Positions 10,100-21,498 of a stretch of 64,000 nt of DNA are shown here, piece by piece. The notes under the pieces are model-generated. The model did not search any database and was not told where the DNA came from. It worked only from the letters and a program-made list of their open reading frames with translations. The stretch spans positions 1-64,000 of the forward strand of contig NZ_SWKM01000013.1 in assembly GCF_005871205.1 (NCBI RefSeq), given 5' to 3'. The DNA is from Marinobacter alexandrii (GTDB lineage: Bacteria > Pseudomonadota > Gammaproteobacteria > Pseudomonadales > Oleiphilaceae). Each line of letters starts with the position of its first letter. Position 1 is the stretch's first letter. The position numbers and the translations under genes are program-made.

Positions 10100-10576
10100 T
10101 TAGAGCTCTGGAGCCCGGGCTTCCAGCGCGCTGTCAACCTGGCTGGAGGAGAACCCGCGACGATTCAGAAACCGGGCCTGACGCACCTTCTCATCCCAGT
10201 CATCTTCAAGATCCACCAGGCCAAATCGCTTTTCCCTGAGCAACACGGCGCGGCGACACCAGTCCTCTTCGGTCATGTCTTTCAGGCACTGCGGCGTACG
10301 ATGCACGCCTCGCTGTTGAAGCTCCCCCAAAATGCGCAGAGGACCGTAACCGATGTCCATCCGCTGTCGGGCGTACACGTCCGCAAAGCGGTCGTCGTCC
10401 AGCCAGCCCTCGTCCTCATAGTCGTCGAGCACCTGCTCAATAATGGCCGATTCGATCTTGCGCTGACGAAGTTTCAACGACAGCTCCAGACGACTGTGCT
10501 CGCGCCTGGCCAGCAGCCTCAGGGCTGCCGAACGGGCCTTGTATTCCTGATCATCCTGATTTTCCGGTTTTGCCAT
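10100..10576 (-). CDS. recX: Regulatory protein RecX
   Basis: Inhibits RecA filament growth and coprotease activity. The 158-residue protein shows the three-helix RecX repeats (ALRLLARREHSRLEL, then DEGWLDDDRFADVYARQRMDIGYGPLRI). It is usually next to recA; here it stands alone between mltF and the DUF349 gene, convergent with mltF (16 bases between stops). The absence of recA next door is worth noting but not rare. Confidence 0.9.
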   Translation of the reverse strand: MAKPENQDDQEYKARSAALRLLARREHSRLELSLKLRQRKIESAIIEQVLDDYEDEGWLDDDRFADVYARQRMDIGYGPLRILGELQQRGVHRTPQCLKDMTEEDWCRRAVLLREKRFGLVDLEDDWDEKVRQARFLNRRGFSSSQVDSALEARAPEL

Positions 10577-10745
10577 TCAAACTCTTCCCGCGTGCGTCGT
10601 CAAAACGCTAGACTAGCCACCAAATTCATTCCTGCCGGAGTACACCGGCAGGCAGTACCCGGCTTCCTGATTTGGAAGCCGATGGCCGGTGGCGGCTTAC
10701 TTTGCCCGACACCGTGAACTGGTTTCAATCCCAAAGGATACCCTC

Positions 10746-13229
10746 ATGGCCGCATTCCTCCAGTATCTGTTTAAATCGCGCAAGTCCCAGGGCGCAACCG
10801 CAACACGCCAAAACCAGCCCCGGACGCCGGACGTCGAACAAGCTGAGAAAGCCGAGAAGGACGAGGCACGAGCCAACCTCAGGGAATCCCAGCTGAAAGC
10901 CCTCGAGGGCTCACCGACGCAGAAGGAACTTGCCGAACTGGCCATCTCCGGGGCCACCGCCGAAGTGCGGCTGAACGCTGCCAACCGTTTAACCGATGGC
11001 AATTGCCTGCAAACGGTTCAGAAAAAGGCGAAAGGCCGCGATAAAAGCGTCTACCAGGCAGTTCGGCAATCACTGCAGAAACTTCGCGAGGAACAGGCCC
11101 GGCTTGAGGCTATTTCCGATGCCATTACTACCCTGATAAACACCGCTAGCGAGCAGGCCCGGAGCGAAGACACCAAACTCTATGAGGCACGTCTGGAGAC
11201 CCTGAACCAGAAATGGGTGGAACTGGAAGCACACGCCACCGAAGAACAGACGCGAGCGTTCCTGGAAGCGAGCTACCGCTGCAAAGAACGGCTGCAGGCC
11301 ATCCAGTCAGCCCGTGAGGAAGAAGCGCGCCACCTGGAACAGACGCACCAACGGGACGAGACCCTGAGCCTGCTCTCCAAGACACTGGAAGACCTACGCA
11401 GCCAGTCACCGGACACCCTGCCCTCCCTGGCATCTCTGGATGCCCTGCAAAAGACACAGGAAAACCGCTGGCTCGAAGCCACGCGTGATACTCAGGTGGA
11501 CAAGCAGCAGCAAAAAACCTACGACGCCACCATGCTGGCCCTGCGCAACTACATTAGTGCCGTTCGCCAGATTGGTCAGGCCAGGGAGACACTGGCAGAG
11601 CTGGCCGACGCAGCCGCTGGCGAGGGAGCCTCCGATGAGCAACGTACCCAGGCCAAGGCCGTGAGCCAGGAAATCAACTGGCCCAACGGCTTCCCGATGC
11701 CGTCCCTGCTGGTGCCGGTTCACAAGCTGGCCGGCCAGCGCAAACAGGCGGCACCAGCCAAAGTAGAAGATCTGGAAAAGCAGAAAGTCATCGCTGCGGA
11801 CCTCGACGCCACCATTGCCAATCTGGAAGCGGCCCTGGAGGCCAAGCAGTTGAAGGAATCGCGGCAGTTGTTCAAAACCGCGCAACAGCAGTTCAAATCC
11901 CTGGATCATCGCAATGGCAAGCCGTTCCAGGCCCGAATGCAACTGTTGACCGGGCAGCTTCGAGAACTGGGCGACTGGCTCGGCTTTGCCACAGAACCGA
12001 AGCAGATTGCCCTGTGCGAACAGATGGAGCATCTGGCCAAGCAGCCCATAGAGCCCGAAGCCAAGGCTGAGCGAATCAAGGAGCTCCAGAACGAATGGCG
12101 CAACCTCGGCGGCTCTTCAGACCGGGAACTCTGGTCACGCTTCAAGGCTGCCTCGGACAAGGCATACGAGCCGTGTAAGGAGTACTTTTCCGCCAAGTCG
12201 GGGCTCAAGCGCGCGAACCTGGAAACACGGCGGGCGATCTGCGCGGAGCTCGAAACTTTCCTTGCCAATGCCGATTGGACCAGCATCGACTGGAAAGCCG
12301 CCGAAAAGATTCACCTGACGGCACGCCAGGAATGGAAAGCAGCCTGGCCAGTGGAGTTCCGGGAAAACCGACAGGTGCAGAAGCACTTCGACAGCCTGCT
12401 GAAGCAGCTGGAAGCTCCGCTGGATGAGGAACGTCAGAAGAATGAGGCCCTGAAGCAGGACATCGTCGATAAGGCTGAGGCCCTGATCGATCATGAGCCC
12501 CTTCAGGACGCCATGAACCAGGCGAAAAACCTGCAGTCCGACTGGAAAGCCATTGGCATTACCCGGCACCGGGAAGATCGCAAGCTCTGGCAGGCGTTCC
12601 GTAAAGCCTGTGACCAGATCTTCGCCCGGCGCGATGCCCAGCGCAGCGAGCAACAACAGGCCACCCAGGCGGCCGATGACGCCGCAGGAGCAGTCCTGCA
12701 GGAAACCCAGGGCATTCAACGGGGTCAGGACGTCAGCGCGCTGAGCGAAGCCCTGACCACACTGAACAACCTGCAAACGCTGGCGTTGTCATCCGACGTG
12801 AAAGAGCGTGTGCAGGAAGAGAAGCGGCGCCTGAAAAAGGCGCTGGCCGATCAGCAAATGCTGCAGGACATCAGCACCTGGCAATCCCTGGTGCTGGCCC
12901 GTACCGATGGGCAGCCCGAGCCAGAGCAGGTTCCCAGGCACTGGCCGGAACTGGCCGCATTGCAGCAGGCGTACGATCACAGCGAATTGGTGATTCGCGC
13001 CGAAATTCTCAGCGGCGTCGACTCGCCGGCCTCGGACCAGCAGCGCCGCATGGAAATCCAGGTTCAGCGCCTGGCAGAAGGTATGGGGTCTTCAGAACAA
13101 AATACCAATCAGATAGTGGAACTGGAAAAACTAGTCGCAAACTGGTGCCTCAAGCTCTCTGGGCAGGCACCCGACCAGGCCTTGGCAGAACGGCTGAATA
13201 ATGCGCTGGCAGCCGTGGCTTCGGACTGA
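10746..13229 (+). CDS. DUF349 domain-containing coiled-coil protein
   Basis: An 827-residue protein, highly charged and rich in Lys, Glu, Gln and Ala, with long predicted coiled coils and repeated Trp-centred units (for example ELQNEWRNLGG, LQSDWKAIGI, KLWQAFRKACDQIF) that mark DUF349 repeats. No signal peptide or membrane segment, so probably cytoplasmic. Function not established. The ATG at 10746 follows an AAAGGAT site; the longer open frame to 10689 lacks one. Convergent with the ComFB-like gene, 9 bases between stops. Confidence 0.85.
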   Translation: MAAFLQYLFKSRKSQGATATRQNQPRTPDVEQAEKAEKDEARANLRESQLKALEGSPTQKELAELAISGATAEVRLNAANRLTDGNCLQTVQKKAKGRDKSVYQAVRQSLQKLREEQARLEAISDAITTLINTASEQARSEDTKLYEARLETLNQKWVELEAHATEEQTRAFLEASYRCKERLQAIQSAREEEARHLEQTHQRDETLSLLSKTLEDLRSQSPDTLPSLASLDALQKTQENRWLEATRDTQVDKQQQKTYDATMLALRNYISAVRQIGQARETLAELADAAAGEGASDEQRTQAKAVSQEINWPNGFPMPSLLVPVHKLAGQRKQAAPAKVEDLEKQKVIAADLDATIANLEAALEAKQLKESRQLFKTAQQQFKSLDHRNGKPFQARMQLLTGQLRELGDWLGFATEPKQIALCEQMEHLAKQPIEPEAKAERIKELQNEWRNLGGSSDRELWSRFKAASDKAYEPCKEYFSAKSGLKRANLETRRAICAELETFLANADWTSIDWKAAEKIHLTARQEWKAAWPVEFRENRQVQKHFDSLLKQLEAPLDEERQKNEALKQDIVDKAEALIDHEPLQDAMNQAKNLQSDWKAIGITRHREDRKLWQAFRKACDQIFARRDAQRSEQQQATQAADDAAGAVLQETQGIQRGQDVSALSEALTTLNNLQTLALSSDVKERVQEEKRRLKKALADQQMLQDISTWQSLVLARTDGQPEPEQVPRHWPELAALQQAYDHSELVIRAEILSGVDSPASDQQRRMEIQVQRLAEGMGSSEQNTNQIVELEKLVANWCLKLSGQAPDQALAERLNNALAAVASD

Positions 13230-13238
13230 ACAACCGAT

Positions 13239-13502
13239 TCACTCACGCTGATGTTCCCGAACAAAATCCCTGGCGGCCATGACCTCTGCCAGGGATTTTT
13301 CTTTCATGGTCTTGAGTTCCTCATCGGCCAGGTAGAACATCATATCAATGGAATGTCGGTAATACCGGTTTGGCAGACGGTTTAACGCCACACACATCAC
13401 ATCGGTCAGATAGTCGGTGGTGTCCGCCTCCTGCCGCGTGGCGTCAATCGCGTCCAACACCAGCCGTTCGTAAAAGTTGTCGACAGCATCTCTAAGGGAC
13501 AT
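13239..13502 (-). CDS. ComFB-like late competence family protein
   Basis: An 87-residue helical protein with the ComFB pattern (N-terminal MSLRDAVDNFYERLV, central DVMCVALNRLPNRYYRH, then a Lys/Glu-rich helix). ComFB was named from the Bacillus competence operon, but related small proteins are widespread in proteobacteria with unknown roles. No competence gene lies nearby. It ends 9 bases from the convergent DUF349 stop. Confidence 0.8.
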   Translation of the reverse strand: MSLRDAVDNFYERLVLDAIDATRQEADTTDYLTDVMCVALNRLPNRYYRHSIDMMFYLADEELKTMKEKSLAEVMAARDFVREHQRE

Positions 13503-13691
13503 GTCACTGCGCCTCTCTTGGCTTCATGCACTTACCACTAACCATAGAAGCCTCCAGTGAAGTTGTCATATTGGCTGAGCAATTTCGCCAATTCGATTGG
13601 CAGCCGCCGTCATTACCCCCACTCCCCTCAAACCGCTATGGTTACGCCATCAGCATTTCTATCCGTAACAACAACGATCAGAGGACAGACC

Positions 13692-14900
<1,209 letters not shown>

Positions 14901-14931
14901 ACCCGACCCATTTCCGACAGGAGAACCGATT

Positions 14932-17082
14932 ATGAGTGCTATCCGTTACGACCTGGGTTCAGACCAGATTCTGACCCTGACCATCGACATGCCCGGCCAG
15001 TCCGCCAACACCATGAATGGCGCGTTCCGCGAGGCGCTGACCGAGACCGTCGCCCAGGTGAAATGCGATCTGGATGACCTGCGTGGCATCATCATCACAT
15101 CGGCCAAGAAAACCTTTTTTGCCGGTGGCGACCTGAAAGAGCTTCACAAGGTCACCCGCGCCGATGCGCAGGCCTTCGAGGCGATGGTAAACGGCCTGAA
15201 AGCCGATATGCGCGCGCTTGAGACCTGCGGCAAACCCGTGGTTGCCGCCATCAACGGCAGCGCCCTCGGCGGCGGGCTGGAAATCGCCCTCGCCTGCCAC
15301 CATCGCGTGGCACTGAACGACGACAAACTGCAGTTGGGCCTGCCCGAGGTCACCCTCGGCCTGCTGCCCGGTGGTGGCGGAACCCAACGTCTGCCCCGAA
15401 TGATCGGGCTTGAAGCGGCGTTTCCCTACCTGATGGAAGGTAAGAAAGTGAATCCGGCCGCAGCCTTGAAGGCCGGTATTGTCGACGAACTGGTCGACAG
15501 CACCGACGATCTGATTACCCGTGCCCGGGCATTCATCGAAGCCAACCCCAGCTGCCAGCAGCCCTGGGATCAGAAAGGCTTCAGCCTGCCCGGTGGTGCG
15601 CCACAGCATCCTGCCATGGCGCAAAAACTGGCGATTGCGCCCGCCATGCTGAAACAGAAGACCAAAGGCTGCTACCCCGCGCCGGAACGCATTCTTTCTG
15701 CGGCGGTTGAAGGTGCGCAGGTCGATTTTGATAACGGCAGCCTGATCGAAACCCGGTACTTTGCCGAGCTGGTTATTGGCCAGGTCGCCAAGAACATGAC
15801 CGGCACCTTCTGGTTCCAGCTCAATGCCATCAAGGCCGGTGGTAGTCGTCCCAATGGCATTGAGAAGGAAAGCTTCCGAAAGGTCGGAGTGCTTGGCGCT
15901 GGCATGATGGGCGCGGGCATTGCGTACTCCACCGCTACCCGAGGCATTGAGGTGGTGCTGAAAGACGTTTCGGTCGAAAACGCCGAGAAGGGTAAAAGCT
16001 ATTCGGACAAGCTGCTGGCCAAGAAAGTCAGCCGGGGCCGGATGACGGAAGAGCAGAAGGCGGAGATTCTTGGCCGAATCAAGGCCACCGACAGTGCTGA
16101 CGATCTGGACGGCTGCGATCTGGTCATCGAGGCGGTGTTCGAGGACAGCGACCTGAAAGCCAAGGTCACCCAGGAAGCGGAGCCTAAACTGAAGCCCAAT
16201 GGCATCTTCGCCTCCAACACTTCAACCATTCCCATTACCCAGTTGGCCGAAGCCTCCAACGCGCCGGAGAATTTCATTGGCCTGCACTTCTTCTCACCCG
16301 TGGACAAAATGCAGCTGGTGGAAATTATCGTGGGCAAAAACACCTCCGATGACACCCTGGCCCGGGCGTTCGATTACGTGCAGCAAATCGGCAAGATCCC
16401 CATTGTGGTGAATGACAGCCGCGGCTTCTTCACCTCCCGGGTGTTTGGCACCTTTGTAAACGAAGGCATCTGCATGCTCGGCGAGGGCATTCACCCCGCC
16501 AGCATCGAGAACGCCGGCGTTCTTTCCGGCATGCCGGTTGGCCCTCTGGCTATTTCCGACGAAGTCAGCCTGACTCTGATGCGCCACATCCGCGACCAGA
16601 GCAAGAAGGACACCGAGGCGGCTGGCAATACGTGGCGCCCGCACCCGGCCGAAGCCGTAATCGATCAGATGCTGGATCAGCATGCCCGCAAGGGCAAAGC
16701 GGCCGGCGCCGGCTTCTATGCGTACCCGGCCAGCGGCAAGAAACACCTGTGGCCTGAACTGGAAAGCCAGTTTGTCGATGCAGGCAAAGCTCGTTCGGCG
16801 GCATTGCAGGATCTTAAGGATCGGATCCTCTTCATTCAGGCGATCGAAACCGTTCGTTGCCTGGAGGAAGGTGTACTGCGCACCATTGAAGACGCCAACG
16901 TGGGCAGCATCTTCGGAATCGGTTATGCGCCCTGGACCGGCGGCGCTATCCAGTTCATTAACCAGTATGGCGTGCGCGCTTTCACCGATCGGGCCCAGGA
17001 ACTGGCGCAGCAGCACGGCGAACGATTTGCTCCGCCGAAACTGCTACTCGAAAAAGCCGAGGCAAACGCCCCGTTCGCCTGA
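14932..17082 (+). CDS. Enoyl-CoA hydratase/3-hydroxyacyl-CoA dehydrogenase, FadB/FadJ-type multifunctional enzyme
   Basis: Carries the middle two steps of beta-oxidation. The 716-residue protein starts with a crotonase domain with both catalytic glutamates (E117 in ALGGGLE, E139 in GLPEV) and the [11 protein letters not shown] loop. A Rossmann 3-hydroxyacyl-CoA dehydrogenase domain follows ([14 protein letters not shown] near residue 325), with C-terminal dehydrogenase repeats. The ATG at 14932 follows ACAGGAGAA. Co-transcribed with the thiolase and closed by a hairpin terminator. FadB versus FadJ cannot be assigned from sequence alone. Confidence 0.92.
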   Translation: MSAIRYDLGSDQILTLTIDMPGQSANTMNGAFREALTETVAQVKCDLDDLRGIIITSAKKTFFAGGDLKELHKVTRADAQAFEAMVNGLKADMRALETCGKPVVAAINGSALGGGLEIALACHHRVALNDDKLQLGLPEVTLGLLPGGGGTQRLPRMIGLEAAFPYLMEGKKVNPAAALKAGIVDELVDSTDDLITRARAFIEANPSCQQPWDQKGFSLPGGAPQHPAMAQKLAIAPAMLKQKTKGCYPAPERILSAAVEGAQVDFDNGSLIETRYFAELVIGQVAKNMTGTFWFQLNAIKAGGSRPNGIEKESFRKVGVLGAGMMGAGIAYSTATRGIEVVLKDVSVENAEKGKSYSDKLLAKKVSRGRMTEEQKAEILGRIKATDSADDLDGCDLVIEAVFEDSDLKAKVTQEAEPKLKPNGIFASNTSTIPITQLAEASNAPENFIGLHFFSPVDKMQLVEIIVGKNTSDDTLARAFDYVQQIGKIPIVVNDSRGFFTSRVFGTFVNEGICMLGEGIHPASIENAGVLSGMPVGPLAISDEVSLTLMRHIRDQSKKDTEAAGNTWRPHPAEAVIDQMLDQHARKGKAAGAGFYAYPASGKKHLWPELESQFVDAGKARSAALQDLKDRILFIQAIETVRCLEEGVLRTIEDANVGSIFGIGYAPWTGGAIQFINQYGVRAFTDRAQELAQQHGERFAPPKLLLEKAEANAPFA

Positions 17083-17090
17083 CAATCCTG

Positions 17091-17119
17091 TGAGAGGGGC
17101 GCTGCTCCTCTCATTTTTT
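17091..17119 (+). terminator. Rho-independent terminator of the thiolase/FadJ unit
   Basis: TGAGAGG (17091-17097) pairs perfectly with CCTCTCA (17107-17113) across a 9-base loop, directly followed by six T residues and starting 8 bases after the stop codon. Confidence 0.8.
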
Positions 17120-17321
17120 CTCTCATTTCACCCCTCATTTTCCAACTCCAGCCCGACCTGTTCGACGTCACACATGACAATTTCATGGACAGATTGTCAC
17201 GAACCGAAACGACATACCTATGGCAACAGTGATAGCGCTTACCTACAATAAATTGATTCGCCAACGGGTTTGAACGGTTCTCAAATTGGGACCGGCGCCC
17301 AGCACCGTCAGGTAAGCATTT

Positions 17322-19496
17322 ATGACCATCGCGGAAAGATTTGTCGCCCAGCACACCCCAGCCAGACCCACCCGAATAGGACTCTGCAAGGCCTTAACCA
17401 TGGCTCTGCTGGTCGCGGCACCCTGGGGGCTGCAGGCGAAAGTCGATGAGTCCCTTACCTATGAGCCCGTTGCGCCGACCATCGATCAGGCCCGAGCCAA
17501 CATCCTGATAGCCCGCCAACTGCAATTCACCCATTTCCGGGATCTGGGCATCAGCGATGAGTTGTCCGGCGATGTATTCGACGCCTACCTGGAATACCTC
17601 GATGGCCAACGGATCTATCTCACCCGGCAGGACCTGACCAAGATCAACCGGGTTAAGAGCCAACTGGGTGCGGCCCTTAAAACCGGCCAGCTCCAACCCG
17701 GGTTCGACATTTACAACCTGGTCCAGCAGCGGGTCATTGAACGGCTCCAGTTCGCCCTGGACCTGATCGACGACGGCATCACAAAACTGGATTTCAGTGC
17801 CGATGAAAGCATTCTTCTGGATCGCTCGGACGCCGAGTGGGAAGCCGACACGGAGGCGCTGGACGCTCTCTGGGTAAAACGCATCAAAAATGCGGTGCTG
17901 GCGCAGCGACTAAACGGCACCGACGACGAAACCATCGAAGACAACCTGCGTCGCCGTTACGAAGGCCAATTGAAACGGGCCTACCAGGCGCGCAGCGAAG
18001 ATGCTTTTCAGGCTTACATGAACGCCTTCACCGGCATGTGGGATCCGCACACCTCCTACTTCTCGCCGCGCACCTCCGAGAACTTCAACATCAACATGAG
18101 CCTGTCTTTGGAAGGTATTGGTGCGGTGCTACAGTCTGATAACGAATACACCAAGGTTGTGCGCCTGGTTCCTGGCGGCCCGGCCTCCAAGCAGGGTCAA
18201 CTGCAGCCTGCCGACCGCATTGTGTCGGTAGCCCAGGACGACAAAAAACCGGTCAACGTCATTGGCTGGCGCCTCGATGAAGTTGTCGATCTCATTCGCG
18301 GACCACGGAATTCCGTGGTTAGCCTGGAGGTGATTCCGGCCAACGCCAGCGATGAAACCATCACCAAGACCATCGCCATCAAGCGCGACGAGGTCAAGCT
18401 GGAGGAGCAAAGCGCCAGCAAGGACGTCATTGAACTTGAGCGCGGCGGCACCGACTACACCGTGGGTGTGATCACCATTCCTACCTTCTACGCCGACTTT
18501 CAGGCGATGCAGGCCGGTGATCCGAACTACAAGAGCACCACCCGGGACGTCCGCAACCTGATAACCGAGCTTGAGCAGGAGGACGGCGTTGATGGCCTGG
18601 TGATTGACCTTCGCAACAATGGCGGTGGCGCCCTGCACGAAGCCAACGATCTGGTCGGCCTGTTCATCGACAAAGGACCAACCGTTCAGATCCGCAACGC
18701 CAACAACGACGTTCAAGTGCTCAACGATGAGGACCCGTCGGTTTCCTACGATGGCCCGCTGGTGGTGCTGACCAACCGCATGAGCGCGTCTGCGTCCGAG
18801 ATCTTCGCTGGCGCCATTCAGGATTACGGCCGCGGCCTGGTCGTGGGCTCGCAAACCTTCGGCAAAGGCACGGTGCAGGCGGTTCGGCCTCTGAACCATG
18901 GCCAGTTGAAGATCACCCAGTCCAAGTTCTACCGGGTATCCGGCGGCTCCACGCAGCACAAAGGCGTGATCCCGGACATCGAAATCCCGTCCCGGATCGA
19001 CAACGACCGTATCGGTGAAAATGCCCTCGACCACGCCCTGCCCTGGGACCAGATTGAGGCTGTTCCCCACAATCGTTACTTTGATTTCACCGGTATCATC
19101 GATGAGCTGAGGGATCGCCACGAGGCGCGTTTCTCAGACAGCGCGGAATTCAGCCTGCTGCAACAGGAAATCAACTTCCTGAAAGAGCAGCGCAACCTGG
19201 ATTCCGTCAGCCTGAACTTCGATACCCGCAAGAGCCAGCATGAGCAGATCGAGCGGACCCGGCTAACCATCGCCAATGCCCGTCGCGAACTGCGTGGCGA
19301 TAAGCCTTTTGCGACCCTGGAAGACCTCGAAGACTGGCAGGATCAGCAAGCCGCTGAGCTGGACAATACCGACGACGAACTGGATTTCGTTATTCGCGAA
19401 GGCGGGCACATCATGGCGGACATGCTGGAACTGGATCAGCAAATGGCTTCCATTGTCACGCCGCGTCAATTCGCGGCGCAGGCGCCAGCCCAATAA
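17322..19496 (+). CDS. prc: Carboxy-terminal processing (tail-specific) protease
   Basis: Periplasmic S41 protease that trims or degrades proteins from the C-terminus. The 724-residue product has an N-terminal hydrophobic signal (LCKALTMALLVAAPWGLQAK), a long helical Prc N-domain, a PDZ domain (LSLEGIGAVL...VVRLVPGGPA) and the S41 catalytic dyad: Ser in SASASE and Lys in TFGKGTVQ. A DUF3340-type C-terminal region follows, as in E. coli Prc (682 residues). A gap of 239 bases separates it from the previous gene, so it likely has its own promoter; the next gene starts 17 bases after the stop. Confidence 0.94.
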   Translation: MTIAERFVAQHTPARPTRIGLCKALTMALLVAAPWGLQAKVDESLTYEPVAPTIDQARANILIARQLQFTHFRDLGISDELSGDVFDAYLEYLDGQRIYLTRQDLTKINRVKSQLGAALKTGQLQPGFDIYNLVQQRVIERLQFALDLIDDGITKLDFSADESILLDRSDAEWEADTEALDALWVKRIKNAVLAQRLNGTDDETIEDNLRRRYEGQLKRAYQARSEDAFQAYMNAFTGMWDPHTSYFSPRTSENFNINMSLSLEGIGAVLQSDNEYTKVVRLVPGGPASKQGQLQPADRIVSVAQDDKKPVNVIGWRLDEVVDLIRGPRNSVVSLEVIPANASDETITKTIAIKRDEVKLEEQSASKDVIELERGGTDYTVGVITIPTFYADFQAMQAGDPNYKSTTRDVRNLITELEQEDGVDGLVIDLRNNGGGALHEANDLVGLFIDKGPTVQIRNANNDVQVLNDEDPSVSYDGPLVVLTNRMSASASEIFAGAIQDYGRGLVVGSQTFGKGTVQAVRPLNHGQLKITQSKFYRVSGGSTQHKGVIPDIEIPSRIDNDRIGENALDHALPWDQIEAVPHNRYFDFTGIIDELRDRHEARFSDSAEFSLLQQEINFLKEQRNLDSVSLNFDTRKSQHEQIERTRLTIANARRELRGDKPFATLEDLEDWQDQQAAELDNTDDELDFVIREGGHIMADMLELDQQMASIVTPRQFAAQAPAQ

Positions 19497-19513
19497 ACGG
19501 AACGGGACGGAGT

Positions 19514-20326
19514 ATGTCAGAGAACGACAAGGACCAGCCGTCCCGAACTTCACGACGCGCGCTCCAGGACACCCTGCTGGATGCCCTGCACGCGATGCGG
19601 TCGATGGAGGAAATCAAGACCCTGGAAACAGCCAGCGATCAGGAGCCAAAAGACCCCGAGGGTCTGATTGACCGGCTGGCCAATCTTACCGGCTCGGCCA
19701 TCCGCTTTGGCGTTCGGGCCACAGACACCTCCGTGCGCGTTGGTCGTGCGCTGATCAACTCCCAGGACCAACTTCGCGCCATGCTTACCGCAGGCCAATC
19801 CCTGAAAGACATCCGCGAGGTGGCCGGCCTGACCCTCTCGGAGATGAGCGAAGCGCTCGACCTCAGGGACAAGTCGGTGCTTGAGGCCATCGAAAACGGT
19901 ACCAGCACCCTGTCTTTTGAGCTGATCCTGCGCCTTGCCGCCTTGATCGCCCGGAACGACCCCATTCCATTCATCATGCGCACCACTCGCAACTACAATC
20001 CGGAAGTCTGGCAAATCCTGAACGATTGGGGTGTGGGGCGGTTGCCACTGCAGTTCGAGCGGGAACGGGAGTTCATCAATATTTTCCGCCGGCACGACGA
20101 TGCGCGAAACCTGTCCGATGAAGGCTTTCAGAAGGTACTGGAGTTCACCCGTCAGAGCTTTGAAATGTCCCTGCACTTCGTTGAGGAACAGGAGAAGCAG
20201 GTGGCCGATTTTAAAGCCAGCTATGCCGAAAACCATGCCGGAAAACCATCTAAACTCCCGGCCGAAGCCCCAGAGTCTGGCAAAAAACCGCCAGCCACCC
20301 GGGGCAGTAAGCCCTCAGCCAAATAA
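19514..20326 (+). CDS. XRE-like helix-turn-helix protein
   Basis: A 270-residue protein with a helix-turn-helix of the Cro/CI (XRE) type around residues 95-150 ([21 protein letters not shown], then a recognition helix and [20 protein letters not shown]). The C-terminal part is charged, ending in a Lys/Pro-rich tail. Targets unknown. It follows prc by 17 bases behind a GGACGGAGT site and is probably co-transcribed. Its last 12 bases overlap the convergent mtnA 3' end. Confidence 0.82.
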   Translation: MSENDKDQPSRTSRRALQDTLLDALHAMRSMEEIKTLETASDQEPKDPEGLIDRLANLTGSAIRFGVRATDTSVRVGRALINSQDQLRAMLTAGQSLKDIREVAGLTLSEMSEALDLRDKSVLEAIENGTSTLSFELILRLAALIARNDPIPFIMRTTRNYNPEVWQILNDWGVGRLPLQFEREREFINIFRRHDDARNLSDEGFQKVLEFTRQSFEMSLHFVEEQEKQVADFKASYAENHAGKPSKLPAEAPESGKKPPATRGSKPSAK

Positions 20327-21391
20327 CTTACCCATCCCTGCGATGTCCGGGTTGTGAACAACACCTTTCTCGGTGACGATCACGTCGATCAGATTCGCCG
20401 GCGTGACGTCGAACACCGGATTGAACACGTCCACGCCCCCGGGTGCCAGCGGGATGCCTCGGAACTCCCGGATCTCAGTGCCTTCGCGTTCCTCAATGGG
20501 TATGTCCTTGCCCGATGCCAGTGTCATATCCACGGTGCTGGACGGTGCCACCACCATGAAACCAACGCGATGGTGACGGGCCAGCACCGCCAGACTGTAG
20601 GTTCCGATTTTATTGGCCACATCACCGTTCGCGGTGATGCGATCAGCGCCAACCACCACCCAAAGCACCTCTTTGAGAGCCAATATGGAAGCTGCCGCAC
20701 CATCGGCATTCAGGGTAACCGGAATGCCCTCCTGAGCCAGTTCCCAGGCGGTCAACCGACTACCCTGGAGCCAGGGGCGGGTTTCATCCGCGTACACCCT
20801 GTTTAGTAATTTTTCTTCGTGCAGTCGGCGGATTACCCCCAGGGCAGTGCCATAACCACCCGTAGCCAGTGCCCCGGTATTGCAATGAGTCAGTACAGAC
20901 AACGGCCGCTCCGGCTGCATGGCCGCCAGGGCATGATCGGCCATGGCCAGATTGGCGGCCAGATCTTCCTCGTGAATCGCGACCGCCTCTGCCGCCAAAC
21001 GCTTGCAGGCCTCGGCCAGTGAATGACAGCCGTGGAACACCCGCTCCATGCGCTGCAACGCCCAGAACAGGTTGACCGCAGTCGGCCGGGACGCCGCCAG
21101 CTCACGGATTGCCTGCTTGATTTCCGCTTTCCAGTCGCCGCCCCCGGCATGGCGGGCCGCCAGCGCAACCCCATAGGCGGCACTGATACCAATGGCCGGA
21201 GCACCCCGCACGACCATGTCGCGAATGGACTGGGCCACGCCGGATGCGCCCTCCAGGGTTATCCAATGCTCCTCCGCAGGCAGAAGGCGTTGATCCAACA
21301 ACTCCAGGCTGTGCTCATGCCAGCGCATTGCCACGGTTCCAACCACTCGTGAAGGGGCGGGTGAGGAAACGGGTGAAGAGGGACTCGACAT
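20315..21391 (-). CDS. mtnA: S-methyl-5-thioribose-1-phosphate isomerase
   Basis: Isomerises 5-methylthioribose-1-phosphate to methylthioribulose-1-phosphate in methionine salvage. The 358-residue protein has the family motifs [17 protein letters not shown] (catalytic Cys), [16 protein letters not shown] and [18 protein letters not shown] (catalytic Asp). The ATG at 21391 is behind a GGAG; a shorter start at MRWHEHS (21328) is possible. Divergent from the MTA deaminase gene, the order I recall for PA3169/PA3170 in P. aeruginosa. Confidence 0.95.
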   Translation of the reverse strand: MSSPSSPVSSPAPSRVVGTVAMRWHEHSLELLDQRLLPAEEHWITLEGASGVAQSIRDMVVRGAPAIGISAAYGVALAARHAGGGDWKAEIKQAIRELAASRPTAVNLFWALQRMERVFHGCHSLAEACKRLAAEAVAIHEEDLAANLAMADHALAAMQPERPLSVLTHCNTGALATGGYGTALGVIRRLHEEKLLNRVYADETRPWLQGSRLTAWELAQEGIPVTLNADGAAASILALKEVLWVVVGADRITANGDVANKIGTYSLAVLARHHRVGFMVVAPSSTVDMTLASGKDIPIEEREGTEIREFRGIPLAPGGVDVFNPVFDVTPANLIDVIVTEKGVVHNPDIAGMGKLFG

Positions 21392-21498
21392 AAAACAGCT
21401 CCGATTCTGAAACGCTGAAAAGCGCCAGTATAACGTTTATACTTCCGGGCTACATTTTCAAAGCGTGGAACTCCGCGCCCGGCTCTGAAGGCAGGTAA

